Origin: Pseudanabaena sp. lw0831
GTDB lineage: Bacteria > Cyanobacteriota > Cyanobacteriia > Pseudanabaenales > Pseudanabaenaceae
Direction: 5' to 3'
Assembly (NCBI RefSeq): GCF_016584665.1
Contig: NZ_BBJB01000085.1
Coordinates: 62,001 to 126,000 of the forward strand
DNA: 64,000 nt
Positions 10,190 through 18,812 of the stretch are shown one piece after another (within the stretch, counting starts at the first letter, position 1; every line of letters starts with the position of its first letter). The notes under the pieces were generated by a model that saw only the letters and a list, made by a program, of their open reading frames with translations, was not told where the DNA came from and searched no databases. A program made the position numbers and the translations under genes.

Positions 10190-11293
10190 TTATCGGGCTT
10201 CGGGCAGCACATCATCACCAAACATTTCATTCAAGGCGGTGAGATATGGCTCAAACTGCTGAACATGTTCTTCGCCAAGACAATTATGCATTTCTTGAGA
10301 AAGCAGTCTTAACAAAGTGCGCACTAGTTCCCAACTAACTTTTAAAGGTGGATAGAGCATGATACAGAGGGGGAAAAGCTCTTGCTGAATTGAAGCAACG
10401 CTTTTTTCGAGGGCACATAGACAAAGATAAACTTGAAACATCTCAATATCGCGCAAGCTAGAAATGCGAATTTGAGGTGAACTTAGCTCGCCGCTATAAC
10501 ACTGATAGTCAGAATGCATAATCAGTGTTTTTTGAGAAACTCGCCGTGCAATTTCACTAGTTCTTGTAAGCAAATGACGCACAGATTCTAGAGCAATTTC
10601 GTTATATTCTAGATCTCCAGCCGCTTCATAGCACCTTTGCAAGGGCATGTAGAGATGATCGTCAATGACTTTGAAGTAGGCGTTGACCATCAATTTTTCG
10701 AGTGGTGGAAGCGAGTCGAGAAGTAACTGCCCACTGTAATGAAACTGCATACTCACAAAACCGATCGCCCGCGCATCAACCGATGTGTATTTTTTGCGAA
10801 TCTTACCGACTCTTTGCGCGATCGCGACTGAGAGTTGTCCAATTGTTGGGAGTTGAGTGTGGCTGGCTAGACTCAATTTTTGCCCATTGATGTTCAAGTC
10901 TATCTCTACAAACCGACTTTCAGCATTCTCTGTATACACCTTTAGAGACTGCTCTAACAGAAAACGAGAATCGGTGGCGATTTCCCAAGGATCGATTAAG
11001 TCTGCGGAAATGCCATGGGTTTGCAACTGCCCCATCAATAAATTTTCAGTTTTTGCCCAAGCTTGAGCGCTGGAGAAACGTAGAGACTGCAATAAATTTG
11101 CAGCAGTAGCCTCACGTCTTTCTGGTGATAAGATTTCCTCTAAATTATTAGATTTAGTATCTTGCTTGGGTGAGTCCGCTTGCAAATTTTGAATATACTT
11201 CTTTGCCCAAATATTTGCCAATGTTGGAATAGCAGCACTGGCAGCATTGTGAAAATCCTCCGCTAGATTATCTGCAAGCGTATGTCTAGTCAT
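10190..11293 (-). CDS. Conserved-looking hypothetical protein, 367 residues
   Basis: I do not recognise the family. The protein is soluble, mostly alpha-helical and leucine-rich, with no signal peptide or membrane helix and no catalytic motif I can name. A central segment (LPPLEKLMVNAYFKVIDDHL) and the C-terminal half look like helical bundles. The open frame starts with GTG at 11332, but the ATG at 11293 is preceded by GGAG at a suitable distance, so it is preferred. It is flanked by palindromes on both sides and looks monocistronic. Codon use and GCGATCGC content resemble the core genes around it. Confidence 0.7.
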   Translation of the reverse strand: MTRHTLADNLAEDFHNAASAAIPTLANIWAKKYIQNLQADSPKQDTKSNNLEEILSPERREATAANLLQSLRFSSAQAWAKTENLLMGQLQTHGISADLIDPWEIATDSRFLLEQSLKVYTENAESRFVEIDLNINGQKLSLASHTQLPTIGQLSVAIAQRVGKIRKKYTSVDARAIGFVSMQFHYSGQLLLDSLPPLEKLMVNAYFKVIDDHLYMPLQRCYEAAGDLEYNEIALESVRHLLTRTSEIARRVSQKTLIMHSDYQCYSGELSSPQIRISSLRDIEMFQVYLCLCALEKSVASIQQELFPLCIMLYPPLKVSWELVRTLLRLLSQEMHNCLGEEHVQQFEPYLTALNEMFGDDVLPEAR

Positions 11294-11401
11294 TGCGACT
11301 CCGAGAGTAAAATGTTTTGTTAAATTAGTCACATTATATTTCCTGTGCCTAAAATAGTTAAGGTTAAGTTAAAAACACTTATTAGGATTCAGTTTCTACC
11401 C

Positions 11402-11454
11402 AAAGCCAAAAAATTAGAGGCGGCGCTTTGCGCCGCCTCTAATTTTTTGGCTTT
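11402..11454. terminator. 53-bp perfect palindrome with ggcggcgc core
   Basis: 25-bp perfect arms with a 3-nt loop (ttt). The core is ggcggcgc/gcgccgcc and the outer arm is aaagccaaaaaattaga. It lies in the 332-bp gap between the hypothetical gene and ktrA. Downstream, 11498-11612 holds gcgcagcccctac and a copy of caagagattcatcatctgcg that recurs at 24467-24486. No gene is visible in the gap. Confidence 0.75.
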
Positions 11455-11625
11455 AGTCTATTTAACTCACCATACGCAGCAGATAGAATTCCTGCGATGG
11501 CTGAGGTTTAGGGCTGGCAAGAGGGCGCAGCCCCTACAGAGCATGAATTTAGACGCAATCCCCCCATGGTTGCCTTGATTCGCTACCAGCAAGAGATTCA
11601 TCATCTGCGTTCTACGTAACATCAG

Positions 11626-12402
11626 CTATTTAAGTTTGACTTCTGATGATTGATGTAATGGTAACTGAGTTGTTACGGAAGTTCCATCGTTATTAAACAA
11701 ATCACAGGAAATTGGAAGACGACTAATGTTTTTGTTGCTGCCAATTACGACGATCGCCGATCCTTTACACAGCTTTTGGGTTGGATCAGGGTTAATCTCA
11801 AACTTTTGATTATGGCTAACGGCAATCACGTTTACACCATAGTGACCACGCAGCTTTAGTTCTAGGATCGTCTTGCCATCAAACTCTTCAGGAACCATCA
11901 CTTCGACAATACTATTATCTGGATCGAGTTCAAAGCGTTCTAAAATGCCTCGTTGAGTAAGCGATCGCGCTAAAGCTTTTCCCATTTCTGCTTCAGGATA
12001 AACAACCAGATCCGCACCAACTTTTTTGAGCAATGTACCATGTATTTCTGATGAAGCCTTAGCAACAACATGCTTCACTCCTGCTTCCTTCACATTAAGA
12101 GTAGTAATAATACTCTCTTCTAAGAAATTGCCGATCGCCACAATCACCGTATCAATTTCGAGAATGCCAGATTCTTTGAGCGCAAGTATATTAGTGGAAT
12201 CTAATTGGATACAATGCGCCGCTAGGTTATTGGCACGGACATGACTGACACTCTCTTCATCTTTGTCGGCAGCTAAGACTTCATACCCCAATCGATCGAG
12301 GGTCGAACATACCGATCTCCCAAATCGCCCTAAGCCAATCACAGCAAATTGCTTATTCTCATGGCGCAGACTGCGAAAAAAGCTTAAAGAAGATATATCC
12401 AC
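11626..12402 (-). CDS. ktrA: Potassium uptake regulatory subunit, KtrA/TrkA type
   Basis: Cytoplasmic RCK-domain protein that gates a KtrB/TrkH-type K+ channel by binding nucleotides. The 258 residues comprise an N-terminal Rossmann RCK_N domain with VIGLGRFGRSVCSTL (GxGxxG) and a C-terminal TrkA_C domain (IVEVMVPEEFDGKTILEL). It lies 77 bp downstream of the pore subunit gene on the same strand, so the pair is a ktrBA operon, with a short palindrome in the gap. Whether it is named TrkA or KtrA is a naming choice; the single RCK_N/RCK_C pair fits KtrA. Confidence 0.92.
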   Translation of the reverse strand: MDISSLSFFRSLRHENKQFAVIGLGRFGRSVCSTLDRLGYEVLAADKDEESVSHVRANNLAAHCIQLDSTNILALKESGILEIDTVIVAIGNFLEESIITTLNVKEAGVKHVVAKASSEIHGTLLKKVGADLVVYPEAEMGKALARSLTQRGILERFELDPDNSIVEVMVPEEFDGKTILELKLRGHYGVNVIAVSHNQKFEINPDPTQKLCKGSAIVVIGSNKNISRLPISCDLFNNDGTSVTTQLPLHQSSEVKLK

Positions 12403-12444
12403 AAAATTTTCCTGTATTCCTGACGGTGATGTAATTTTATATAT

Positions 12445-12477
12445 TACTAAAGACAGCGCGTAGCGCTGTCTTTAGTA
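12445..12477. repeat. 33-bp palindrome between ktrB and ktrA
   Basis: Perfect 15-bp arms with a 3-nt loop (gta) and core agcgc/gcgct. It lies inside an apparent operon, so if it acts as a terminator it would lower ktrA expression relative to ktrB. Confidence 0.7.
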
Positions 12478-12479
12478 GC

Positions 12480-13904
12480 TCAACCTACTAGCATCGACTC
12501 TTGAGGATATTTAATCAGACTATGACGGGTATCAGTGAAGATTGCTGCCATCAATAGTAATACCCCAACCCGACCGACATACATGGTGGCAATGATCACG
12601 ATGCGACCTGCTGACGAAAGCGATGCAGTAATTCCAGTCGATAAGCCAACTGTTCCAAAGGCTGAAGTTGCTTCAAATAGGATATTTATAAAGCCAATAT
12701 TGCGATCGGTTAAGGATAGTAACCCTGTTGAACAAATTACTGTAAATAATGAACCCACAGCAACACCAACCGCTTTTACAATCAGACCGTTTGGTACTTG
12801 TAGCTTATAAAGATTGATTTGATCTCGACCCTGCAATGCTGCACCCGTGCAACTAGCCAAAATCCTAGTAGTTGTTGTTTTAATGCCGCCGCCAGTGCCC
12901 CCAGGGCTTGCACCAATAAACATCAAGGCGATGGTGATAAATATTCCAGTTACAGTCATTTTGCCATTATCAATCGTATTGAAACCAGCCGTGCGCGTGG
13001 TAACTGACTGAAACCATGCACCTATGATCTGATCAAACAGTGGCAATTTACCCAATGTTTCGCTATTACTAAACTCTGTAAACCAGAAAAATATAGTGCC
13101 AAATAAGAGTAATGCGATCGTTGTACTGGTTGCTACGCAGAAGGTTAGGCTAAAGGAGATGTAATCGCGATCGCGTGAAAATTTTGTTCTTAGCCACAGA
13201 TAGCCCTCCAAAATAACTTGATAGCCAATGCCACCAAAAATAATCAGTAAGCCAATAATGATACTAACCATGGGGGTGTTGACATAGCCCATCAAATTGT
13301 CGGTGAATAGGCTAAAACCAGCGTTGTTAAAAGCATTAACGCTATGAAAAATTGATTGCCAAACGCTTTCAGTAAAGCTCATTTTTTGACTAAAGATGGG
13401 AATTAGGGCAAATACTCCAGTCAATTCAAATAGTAGCGTCACGGCAATGATCGACTTAACTAGTTGCAGCCCACTACGAATACCAGAGGTATCTAAGGCG
13501 GACTGTAAAGTTACTTTGTCACGCAGGCTAAATTTACGTCCAATCAGCAATAGGAGGATGGTAGTTGCAGTCATATAGCCCAATCCGCCCACTTGGACTA
13601 ACAATGTCAGGAATAGTTGTCCCCAAAATGAATAAAATTTACCGACATCAACTACAGATAAACCCGTTACACATACAGCTGAGGTCGATGTAAATAAAGC
13701 GGTGATCAGATCTGACCATGTGCCGTTACTAGATGATATCGGCAGCATTAGTAAAAATGTCCCAATTGATATGACAGCCACAAAGCCAAGACAAATTGTT
13801 CTAGCAGGGTTCACGTTGATTCCGCAAATATATCCGTGAGTTACAAAATTAATTCTATAGCGATTATTGGAAAATAGAGACGACACAAATTTGTGCCGAC
13901 GCAC
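12480..13904 (-). CDS. ktrB: Potassium uptake transporter pore subunit, KtrB/TrkH type
   Basis: Integral membrane K+ translocating subunit with four repeated M1-P-M2 units. The 474 residues include filter-type segments such as TSTSAVCVTGLSVVD, a second pore loop in SVNAFNNAGFSLF, a third near QSVTTRTAGFNT, and a fourth in SAFGTVGLSTG. The loop glycines are present. The partner KtrA-like subunit follows on the same strand. The annotated GTG start at 13904 lies inside the outer arm of a 57-bp palindrome, so the true start may be further in; the first 30 residues before NPARTICLGF are not conserved-looking. Confidence 0.92.
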   Translation of the reverse strand: MRRHKFVSSLFSNNRYRINFVTHGYICGINVNPARTICLGFVAVISIGTFLLMLPISSSNGTWSDLITALFTSTSAVCVTGLSVVDVGKFYSFWGQLFLTLLVQVGGLGYMTATTILLLLIGRKFSLRDKVTLQSALDTSGIRSGLQLVKSIIAVTLLFELTGVFALIPIFSQKMSFTESVWQSIFHSVNAFNNAGFSLFTDNLMGYVNTPMVSIIIGLLIIFGGIGYQVILEGYLWLRTKFSRDRDYISFSLTFCVATSTTIALLLFGTIFFWFTEFSNSETLGKLPLFDQIIGAWFQSVTTRTAGFNTIDNGKMTVTGIFITIALMFIGASPGGTGGGIKTTTTRILASCTGAALQGRDQINLYKLQVPNGLIVKAVGVAVGSLFTVICSTGLLSLTDRNIGFINILFEATSAFGTVGLSTGITASLSSAGRIVIIATMYVGRVGVLLLMAAIFTDTRHSLIKYPQESMLVG

Positions 13905-13958
13905 AAACCCAAAGATTAGAAGCGGCGCAAAGCGCCGCTTCTAATCTTTGGGTTTGTG
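13902..13958. repeat. 57-bp perfect palindrome at the ktrB 5' end
   Basis: 27-bp perfect arms with loop aaa, outer edge cacaaacccaaaga and core gcggcgc/gcgccgc. It overlaps the annotated ktrB start and lies between divergent genes, so it cannot be a normal terminator for either neighbour. Confidence 0.8.
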
Positions 13959-14051
13959 GTTAACCATACCCAAGGACAGAAGGGCAACATTAGATAAGAG
14001 TGTTACGATCGCTATTATGCAAATACAGGGTAAATACAGGGACTGAAACAA

Positions 14052-14432
14052 ATGAAATACTACACATTTGGCAATAATTTTCCCAATGGCGGCGGTGGCG
14101 ATCGCTGGTCAGGTGTGCGTTTTTGGCTAACGACTATGCTTGTTTTTTGGGCCTTTAGTGCGATCGGGCTAGGCTGGCTAGTTAACTCGTTTTTCATCTT
14201 GATTGGTTTAGTTACAGTTGTCCCTGTAGTCGCCTTTTTTGGTTTGCAATGGTGGATTAAGCGCAGCATCGTGACGGCAGATTGTCCTATGTGCGATACA
14301 ACTTTTAATGCCTCAAGGTCAAGTCAGTTTCAATGCCCTAACTGCGGTGAACCTTTGCAAGAGCAGCAAAATAAATTTGTACGGCTTACCCCACCAGGCA
14401 CAATCGATGTTGATGTCCAAGTTGTGGAATGA
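14052..14432 (+). CDS. Small membrane protein with C-terminal zinc ribbon
   Basis: 126 residues. The N-terminus is glycine-rich (FPNGGGGDRW). Two hydrophobic helices follow, near residues 24-42 and 45-65. A C-terminal zinc-ribbon-like pair CPMC...CPNC (about residues 79-97) comes next, then a short tail. The arrangement suggests a membrane-anchored protein with a small cytoplasmic metal-binding knuckle. I cannot assign a function; similar short proteins occur in cyanobacteria. ATG at 14052. It is followed by two palindromes and then ndhN. Confidence 0.75.
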   Translation: MKYYTFGNNFPNGGGGDRWSGVRFWLTTMLVFWAFSAIGLGWLVNSFFILIGLVTVVPVVAFFGLQWWIKRSIVTADCPMCDTTFNASRSSQFQCPNCGEPLQEQQNKFVRLTPPGTIDVDVQVVE

Positions 14433-14450
14433 ATCCAGCAGTTTGTGCCG

Positions 14451-14567
14451 TATTGCTAAAACCCAAAAACAAAAGGCGGCGCTTCACGCCGCCTTTTGTT
14501 TTTGGGTTTTAGCAATACCTAGAAAGCAAAAGGATGTGCTTCGCGCATCCTTTTGCTTTCTAGGTAT
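14451..14567. repeat. Two abutting palindromes before ndhN
   Basis: 14451-14517 is a 67-bp palindrome with 31-bp perfect arms and a 5-nt loop; the outer part is tattgctaaaaccc and the core aggcggcg. 14515-14567 is a second palindrome with one G-T pair, arm tagaaagcaaaaggatg and loop ttc. They overlap by three bases. The pair separates the zinc-ribbon gene from ndhN. Confidence 0.8.
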
Positions 14568-14613
14568 AAAATACTGTTAGCTCTATATTTAGCGTTTAGC
14601 ATAGGATGACACC

Positions 14614-15063
14614 ATGCCCTTGATTGCAACCGATAAAATTGTTAAAGACATAGAAAAAGCAGGTGCTTTAGCAATGCGCGTTCCCCCTGAAGGTGGATAT
14701 GAAGGTCGCTACCAACTCAGACTTAAGAATGCGGGTTATGACATTTTGTTCATTTCTGCGCGTGGTTTAGGTGATGTGAGTAGCTATCTCACTGGAGTTC
14801 ATGGTGTGCGTCCTTCTCACCTTGGCAAAACCGAGATTCGGACATATTTCATCCCACCCGCGATCCAGCTGCGCCTCAATGCTTTACCCCCTAAAGCTAA
14901 GGGTTTAGTTGTGTGGCTGATTGAGGGTAAATATCTGTCTAAAGAAGAACTTGAGACTTTAAGCCAAATCCCCGATCTCGATCCACGAGTAAAAATCGTG
15001 ATCGAAGTTGGTAGCGATCGGCAAGTGACTTGGCAACCTCTCAAACTAGCTGTTGCCGCTTAG
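14614..15063 (+). CDS. ndhN: NAD(P)H-quinone oxidoreductase subunit N
   Basis: Peripheral subunit of cyanobacterial and plastid NDH-1, which takes part in cyclic electron flow and respiration at the thylakoid membrane. The 149 residues match the family over their whole length: PPEGGYEGRYQLRLKNAGYD, ISARGLGDVSSYLTGVHGVR, PPKAKGLVVWLIEG and VIEVGSDRQVTW. ATG at 14614 gives the expected N-terminus. It appears monocistronic, bounded by palindromes. The only other NDH-1-related gene seen is the CRR6-like gene at 51.3 kb. Confidence 0.96.
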   Translation: MPLIATDKIVKDIEKAGALAMRVPPEGGYEGRYQLRLKNAGYDILFISARGLGDVSSYLTGVHGVRPSHLGKTEIRTYFIPPAIQLRLNALPPKAKGLVVWLIEGKYLSKEELETLSQIPDLDPRVKIVIEVGSDRQVTWQPLKLAVAA

Positions 15064-15064
15064 C

Positions 15065-15101
15065 AACAAAAAAAGAGTCGCAAAGCGACTCTTTTTTTGT
15101 T
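15065..15101. terminator. Intrinsic terminator after ndhN
   Basis: 17-bp perfect arms (aacaaaaaaagagtcgc) with loop aaa, followed by a T-rich run on the plus strand. It begins two bases after the ndhN stop. Confidence 0.85.
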
Positions 15102-15279
15102 TTTGAGATGATACGCTGATTGATCTAGCTAATGTTACGCAGAGGGAAGATGCCAATCCCACTGCTGATAGCAGAGCAGGGCAACCAAAAAGGGATTGCC
15201 CCACCTGAAAATTTAGGATTGTATAGGGGCTGTGCCACAGGGCGCAGCCCTTGATTTAGGCGATTTCAGGAATTTCCTT

Positions 15280-17079
15280 ATGAGTGACGAGCTATATAAA
15301 TTACTTTTAATAGATGCCGATCGCATTTTTCGGATGGGGATGAGATCGTGGTTAGCTCAATTTTCAGATTTGGAAGTGGTTGCGGAAGCGGAGACAGTTG
15401 ACGAAGCTTTAGGGATTTTGCAAGGAGAATTAGATCTTGATTTAATAATTCTCGATCTTAATCTAGGTGCAAAAAATTTGGGATTAGGAAAAAGTAGTCG
15501 CCAATCTGATTTAGAACTATGCCAGCGCTTAAAATCTGAATATCCTAAATTGCCAATTTTGCTGCTAAGTTCTACCCAAGCTCCTGAATTGGTGGAGACG
15601 GCTTTTCGTGCTGGTGTTCAGGGATATTGCCTGAAGGGGACTAATCCTGATGAATTAATTACCGCTATTCGCCAAGTTGCCTCAGGAAATCGATATTTGA
15701 GCGATCGCATCAGACTCGGTATTGATCAAACTAATCAAGCCGATAAAGCCGATCGCTTAGTGAAAAACTTGCCTGAGCAGACTGTTGTGGCAATCGTGCG
15801 GCGTAATTTCTATTTATCGGGAATGAGAGGAATTGATCGAGTATTAGCCGAGGTAAAAGCAAATTTGGCTAATACCAATAATGAGCAGCTTAGCGATCGG
15901 ATTGCCAAAATGGTTTTAGCGGGGCAAGCGCGAGAATTGCAAGCGGCGCGTTGGCTGGTTAATCGCCTATGGGGACAAAAAACAGCACCAGTTAATGCTT
16001 CCACAAATAATGCTTCTAATATTTTCGAGGAAATTTCTAAACCTAATGTGGAAATAAGCGATCGCTCAACTATTACATCACAAAATCAATCTGGGCAGAA
16101 ATCAAATAATAATGCTTTAGCTGTTCAAGCGAGTCTATGGAACAAGACCGTTAACAAACTACAATCTAGTTTGTTAAATTCCAGCAAAACTCCTTTAGAA
16201 ATTGATGTTTTAAAAGACGAAAAAAAACGTCAACTTCTTTATATTGCTTTGCATCAAGTTGAACAAAGTATTACTGATTTGCGGTTTTCTCAAATTAGCC
16301 CGTCACAGTTAGAATTGAAAATACCAGACATTTTAAAAAGTATTTGGCAGGAAACTGTAATTAATTTCTTTGGTAAATATTACGCTCTGAATGATCTTGC
16401 TAATGTTGATACTGAGGTTAATGTTGTTGATGTTTTGCTTAATGATGTAGCGATCATACAAATAGAGTTTTTAGATAAAATCACACAATTTGATAATTTT
16501 CTATCACATTTATTGTTTGAGACAGAATTAATTGTTGATAATTCTACCGCCGCCATGGGTACAACTGAAGCGATGCAGAGGGTGGAGTTAATCTTAGATA
16601 ATTTGATTATTCAAATTGCTAATGCCGTGATTCAACCACTCTTAAATAATTTTGCAAATGTTGAAGAGATTAAACAAAATTTCTATCGTTATAATCTACT
16701 TGCTACCCGTGAAATTGAGAGATTTCGCAATGAATTATCTTGGAAATATCGCTTAGAGAAGTATATTACTGACCCACAATTAATCTTTGAAAGTCGCCAT
16801 ATGTTGTTGACATTTGCAGATTGCGGTATCAAAAAAGTAAGTATCTATACTCCGCGTAATCAAGAACTACAAAACCTAGAAGGAGTTCAGCTCGCGGTTA
16901 CTTTGGCGCTAGAACTACAAGATGCGATCGCCCCACGCCTAAAATCTGCGATCGCCTTTATTGGCAGTGGATTTGTGTATGTATTAACCAATGTGATCGG
17001 TCGAGGCATTGGCTTAATTGGTCGGGGTGTGGTGCAAGGAATTGGCAATGCTTGGCAAGATAGCCGAACCAAAAAGTAG
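15280..17079 (+). CDS. Response regulator with C-terminal DUF3685 (Ycf55-like) domain
   Basis: Receiver of about 130 residues (LLIDADRIFRMGMRSWLAQF; phospho-acceptor in LIILDLNLG; LKGTNPDEL in the lysine region) fused to a long C-terminal region that resembles the cyanobacterial/red-plastid DUF3685 (Ycf55-like) family. The open frame begins at 15232, but the ATG at 15280 starts the receiver cleanly as MSDELYKLLLID, so it is used here (599 residues). The middle (about 230-310) is a low-complexity linker. The hydrophobic glycine-rich C-terminus (FVYVLTNVIGRGIGLIGRG) may be amphipathic. Its TAG stop is part of the palindrome that also contains the stop of the converging gene. No output function is known to me. 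Confidence 0.85.
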   Translation: MSDELYKLLLIDADRIFRMGMRSWLAQFSDLEVVAEAETVDEALGILQGELDLDLIILDLNLGAKNLGLGKSSRQSDLELCQRLKSEYPKLPILLLSSTQAPELVETAFRAGVQGYCLKGTNPDELITAIRQVASGNRYLSDRIRLGIDQTNQADKADRLVKNLPEQTVVAIVRRNFYLSGMRGIDRVLAEVKANLANTNNEQLSDRIAKMVLAGQARELQAARWLVNRLWGQKTAPVNASTNNASNIFEEISKPNVEISDRSTITSQNQSGQKSNNNALAVQASLWNKTVNKLQSSLLNSSKTPLEIDVLKDEKKRQLLYIALHQVEQSITDLRFSQISPSQLELKIPDILKSIWQETVINFFGKYYALNDLANVDTEVNVVDVLLNDVAIIQIEFLDKITQFDNFLSHLLFETELIVDNSTAAMGTTEAMQRVELILDNLIIQIANAVIQPLLNNFANVEEIKQNFYRYNLLATREIERFRNELSWKYRLEKYITDPQLIFESRHMLLTFADCGIKKVSIYTPRNQELQNLEGVQLAVTLALELQDAIAPRLKSAIAFIGSGFVYVLTNVIGRGIGLIGRGVVQGIGNAWQDSRTKK

Positions 17080-17111
17080 TAGATTACGGCGCTTCGCGCC
17101 GTAATCTACTA
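17077..17111. terminator. Palindrome whose two ends are the stop codons of convergent genes
   Basis: 16-bp perfect arms with loop ttc. The first three bases (17077-17079) are the TAG of the plus-strand gene, and the last three (17109-17111, cta) are the TAG of the minus-strand gene. It would form a bidirectional terminator. Confidence 0.85.
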
Positions 17112-18608
17112 AAGGAGCGTGCTGATTTGTTGGACTAAAATATTTTTCTGGATTTTCCCCATCGCATTGCGAGGGATTTCAGTGACAAAAAATATTTGCT
17201 TGGGACATTTGTAGGCGGCGAGACGACTTTTGCAATAGGTAATTAACTCTTCAGGTGTAATATTGATCGCCTCTTTGAGGGCGATCGCAGCCACGACTTT
17301 TTCGCCAAAATCGCTATCGGGCAATCCCACTACTGCCGATTCTTTGACAGCCTCATGGGATTCGAGAACATTTTCGATCTCTTTGGGATAGACATTAAAT
17401 CCACCAGTGATAATTAGTTCCTTAGCACGACCGACTAAGTACAATCTATTGCCATCATCGGGATCTTGAAATCCGAGATCGCCTGTGTGAAACCATCTAT
17501 CAGTAAATGATTCTGCTGTTTTGTCGGGCATTCCCCAATAGCCTTGAAAGACATTTGCGCCACGTATCCAGACTTCCCCTACTTCTGCGATCGCCACATC
17601 ATTACCATCACGATCAACAATGCGAATTTCTACACCTTCTAAAGGGAATCCAACACTCTTGGCTTTACGATGTTCTGGCGTAATGTGATTAGAAGCATTC
17701 ATTCCTGTTTCGGTCATGCCATAACGTTCAAGAATGCGAAAACCTGTAATATTTTCAAATTGATAGAATTGTTGATCGCTAAGAGGCGCAGAACCACAGA
17801 CAAATAAGCGCATCTTCCTTAATTCTGACTGAGTTTCTAATTTCGCCCATTCATTAATTAGTCGTTGATAAATAGTGGGAACGCCCATAAACAAGGTACA
17901 GTTTTTTGAGGCTAAGGTCTCCCAGACTTGGCGCGGCTCAAATTTCTCGAACATGAGCATGGTTGAGCCTGCGTAGAGACTGCCTAGAGCGGCGACATTC
18001 AAGCCATGCACATGAAATAGGGGTAAGACATGCAGCAAAATATCGCGATCGCTCCATTCCCAAGCTTGATGTAAGGCTCTCATATTGGCTATAAGATTAT
18101 GATGAGAAATTGCCGCTCCTTTGCAGCGTCCCGTTGTGCCTGATGTGTAGCAAATCATCGCAATATCGTCACCACCTGCGGAGTATTTTGGAAGAACTGC
18201 TTCCTCTGTCGTCGGCAGTTCTTCTTCTTTTAGTAGGATTTTTAATTCTGATAAATGTTGAATTGCCGATCGTACTTTGCTAAGGCGATCGCTAGTGGTC
18301 ACAAACAGTGAACTACCCGAATCCGTTAAAAAATAGACAATTTCTTCAGGACGATAATCTGGATTTAGCGGTAGGGAGATCGCGCCGATGGAGAGAATCG
18401 CAAAGTGAAAGAACAGAAACTCGACGCATTTTGGTAGTTGAACTGCTACGCGATCGCCTTTTTTGATGCCTAAGCGATCGAGGTTAGTTGCATAATTCTG
18501 TACTTGGCGATCGAAATCTCGGTAAGTCCAAGTTTTACCTGCAAAGACGATCGCTGGTTTGTCAGCGTATTTTGCTGCGGTTTCGGAAATTAGCCGAGCT
18601 AAATTCAT
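17109..18608 (-). CDS. AMP-dependent acyl-CoA synthetase/ligase
   Basis: Adenylate-forming enzyme of the ANL superfamily that would activate a carboxylic acid as acyl-AMP and transfer it to CoA. The 499 residues have the phosphate-binding loop CYTSGTTGRCKGA, the adenine motif RYGMTETGMN, the hinge region LYLVGRAKELIITGG, and the C-terminal lysine motif PRNAMGKIQKN. Length and motifs fit class I enzymes such as medium/long-chain fatty acyl-CoA or malonyl-CoA synthetases. The substrate cannot be fixed from sequence. No fatty-acid or polyketide genes are adjacent. Confidence 0.88.
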   Translation of the reverse strand: MNLARLISETAAKYADKPAIVFAGKTWTYRDFDRQVQNYATNLDRLGIKKGDRVAVQLPKCVEFLFFHFAILSIGAISLPLNPDYRPEEIVYFLTDSGSSLFVTTSDRLSKVRSAIQHLSELKILLKEEELPTTEEAVLPKYSAGGDDIAMICYTSGTTGRCKGAAISHHNLIANMRALHQAWEWSDRDILLHVLPLFHVHGLNVAALGSLYAGSTMLMFEKFEPRQVWETLASKNCTLFMGVPTIYQRLINEWAKLETQSELRKMRLFVCGSAPLSDQQFYQFENITGFRILERYGMTETGMNASNHITPEHRKAKSVGFPLEGVEIRIVDRDGNDVAIAEVGEVWIRGANVFQGYWGMPDKTAESFTDRWFHTGDLGFQDPDDGNRLYLVGRAKELIITGGFNVYPKEIENVLESHEAVKESAVVGLPDSDFGEKVVAAIALKEAINITPEELITYCKSRLAAYKCPKQIFFVTEIPRNAMGKIQKNILVQQISTLL

Positions 18609-18672
18609 GACTAGATTTACCTAAATTTTCTAATTATTGTAGGGACAGCGCTTCGCGCTGCTCCTAATTTTA

Positions 18673-18739
18673 TACATAAAATCCAAAAAAGCGAGTGGCG
18701 GCACGAAGCGCCGCCACTCGCTTTTTTGGATTTTATGTA
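18673..18739. repeat. 67-bp perfect palindrome between divergent genes
   Basis: 30-bp perfect arms with a 7-nt loop; outer edge tacataaaatccaaaaaagc and core gtggcggc/gccgccac. It lies between the divergent acyl-CoA-synthetase and thf1 genes, where a terminator is not expected, about 70 bp upstream of thf1. Confidence 0.8.
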
Positions 18740-18812
18740 CAGCGATAGACTGATGCTATGGCTAATTGTGCGATGATAATTTTAACTATCTTGTCTTTAG
18801 GTTTTGTTGACT

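Noticed and set aside
14308-14580. 90-codon frame running through the zinc-ribbon gene and two palindromes
   Set aside because: It overlaps the supported gene out of frame and translates the palindromes; no start signal.
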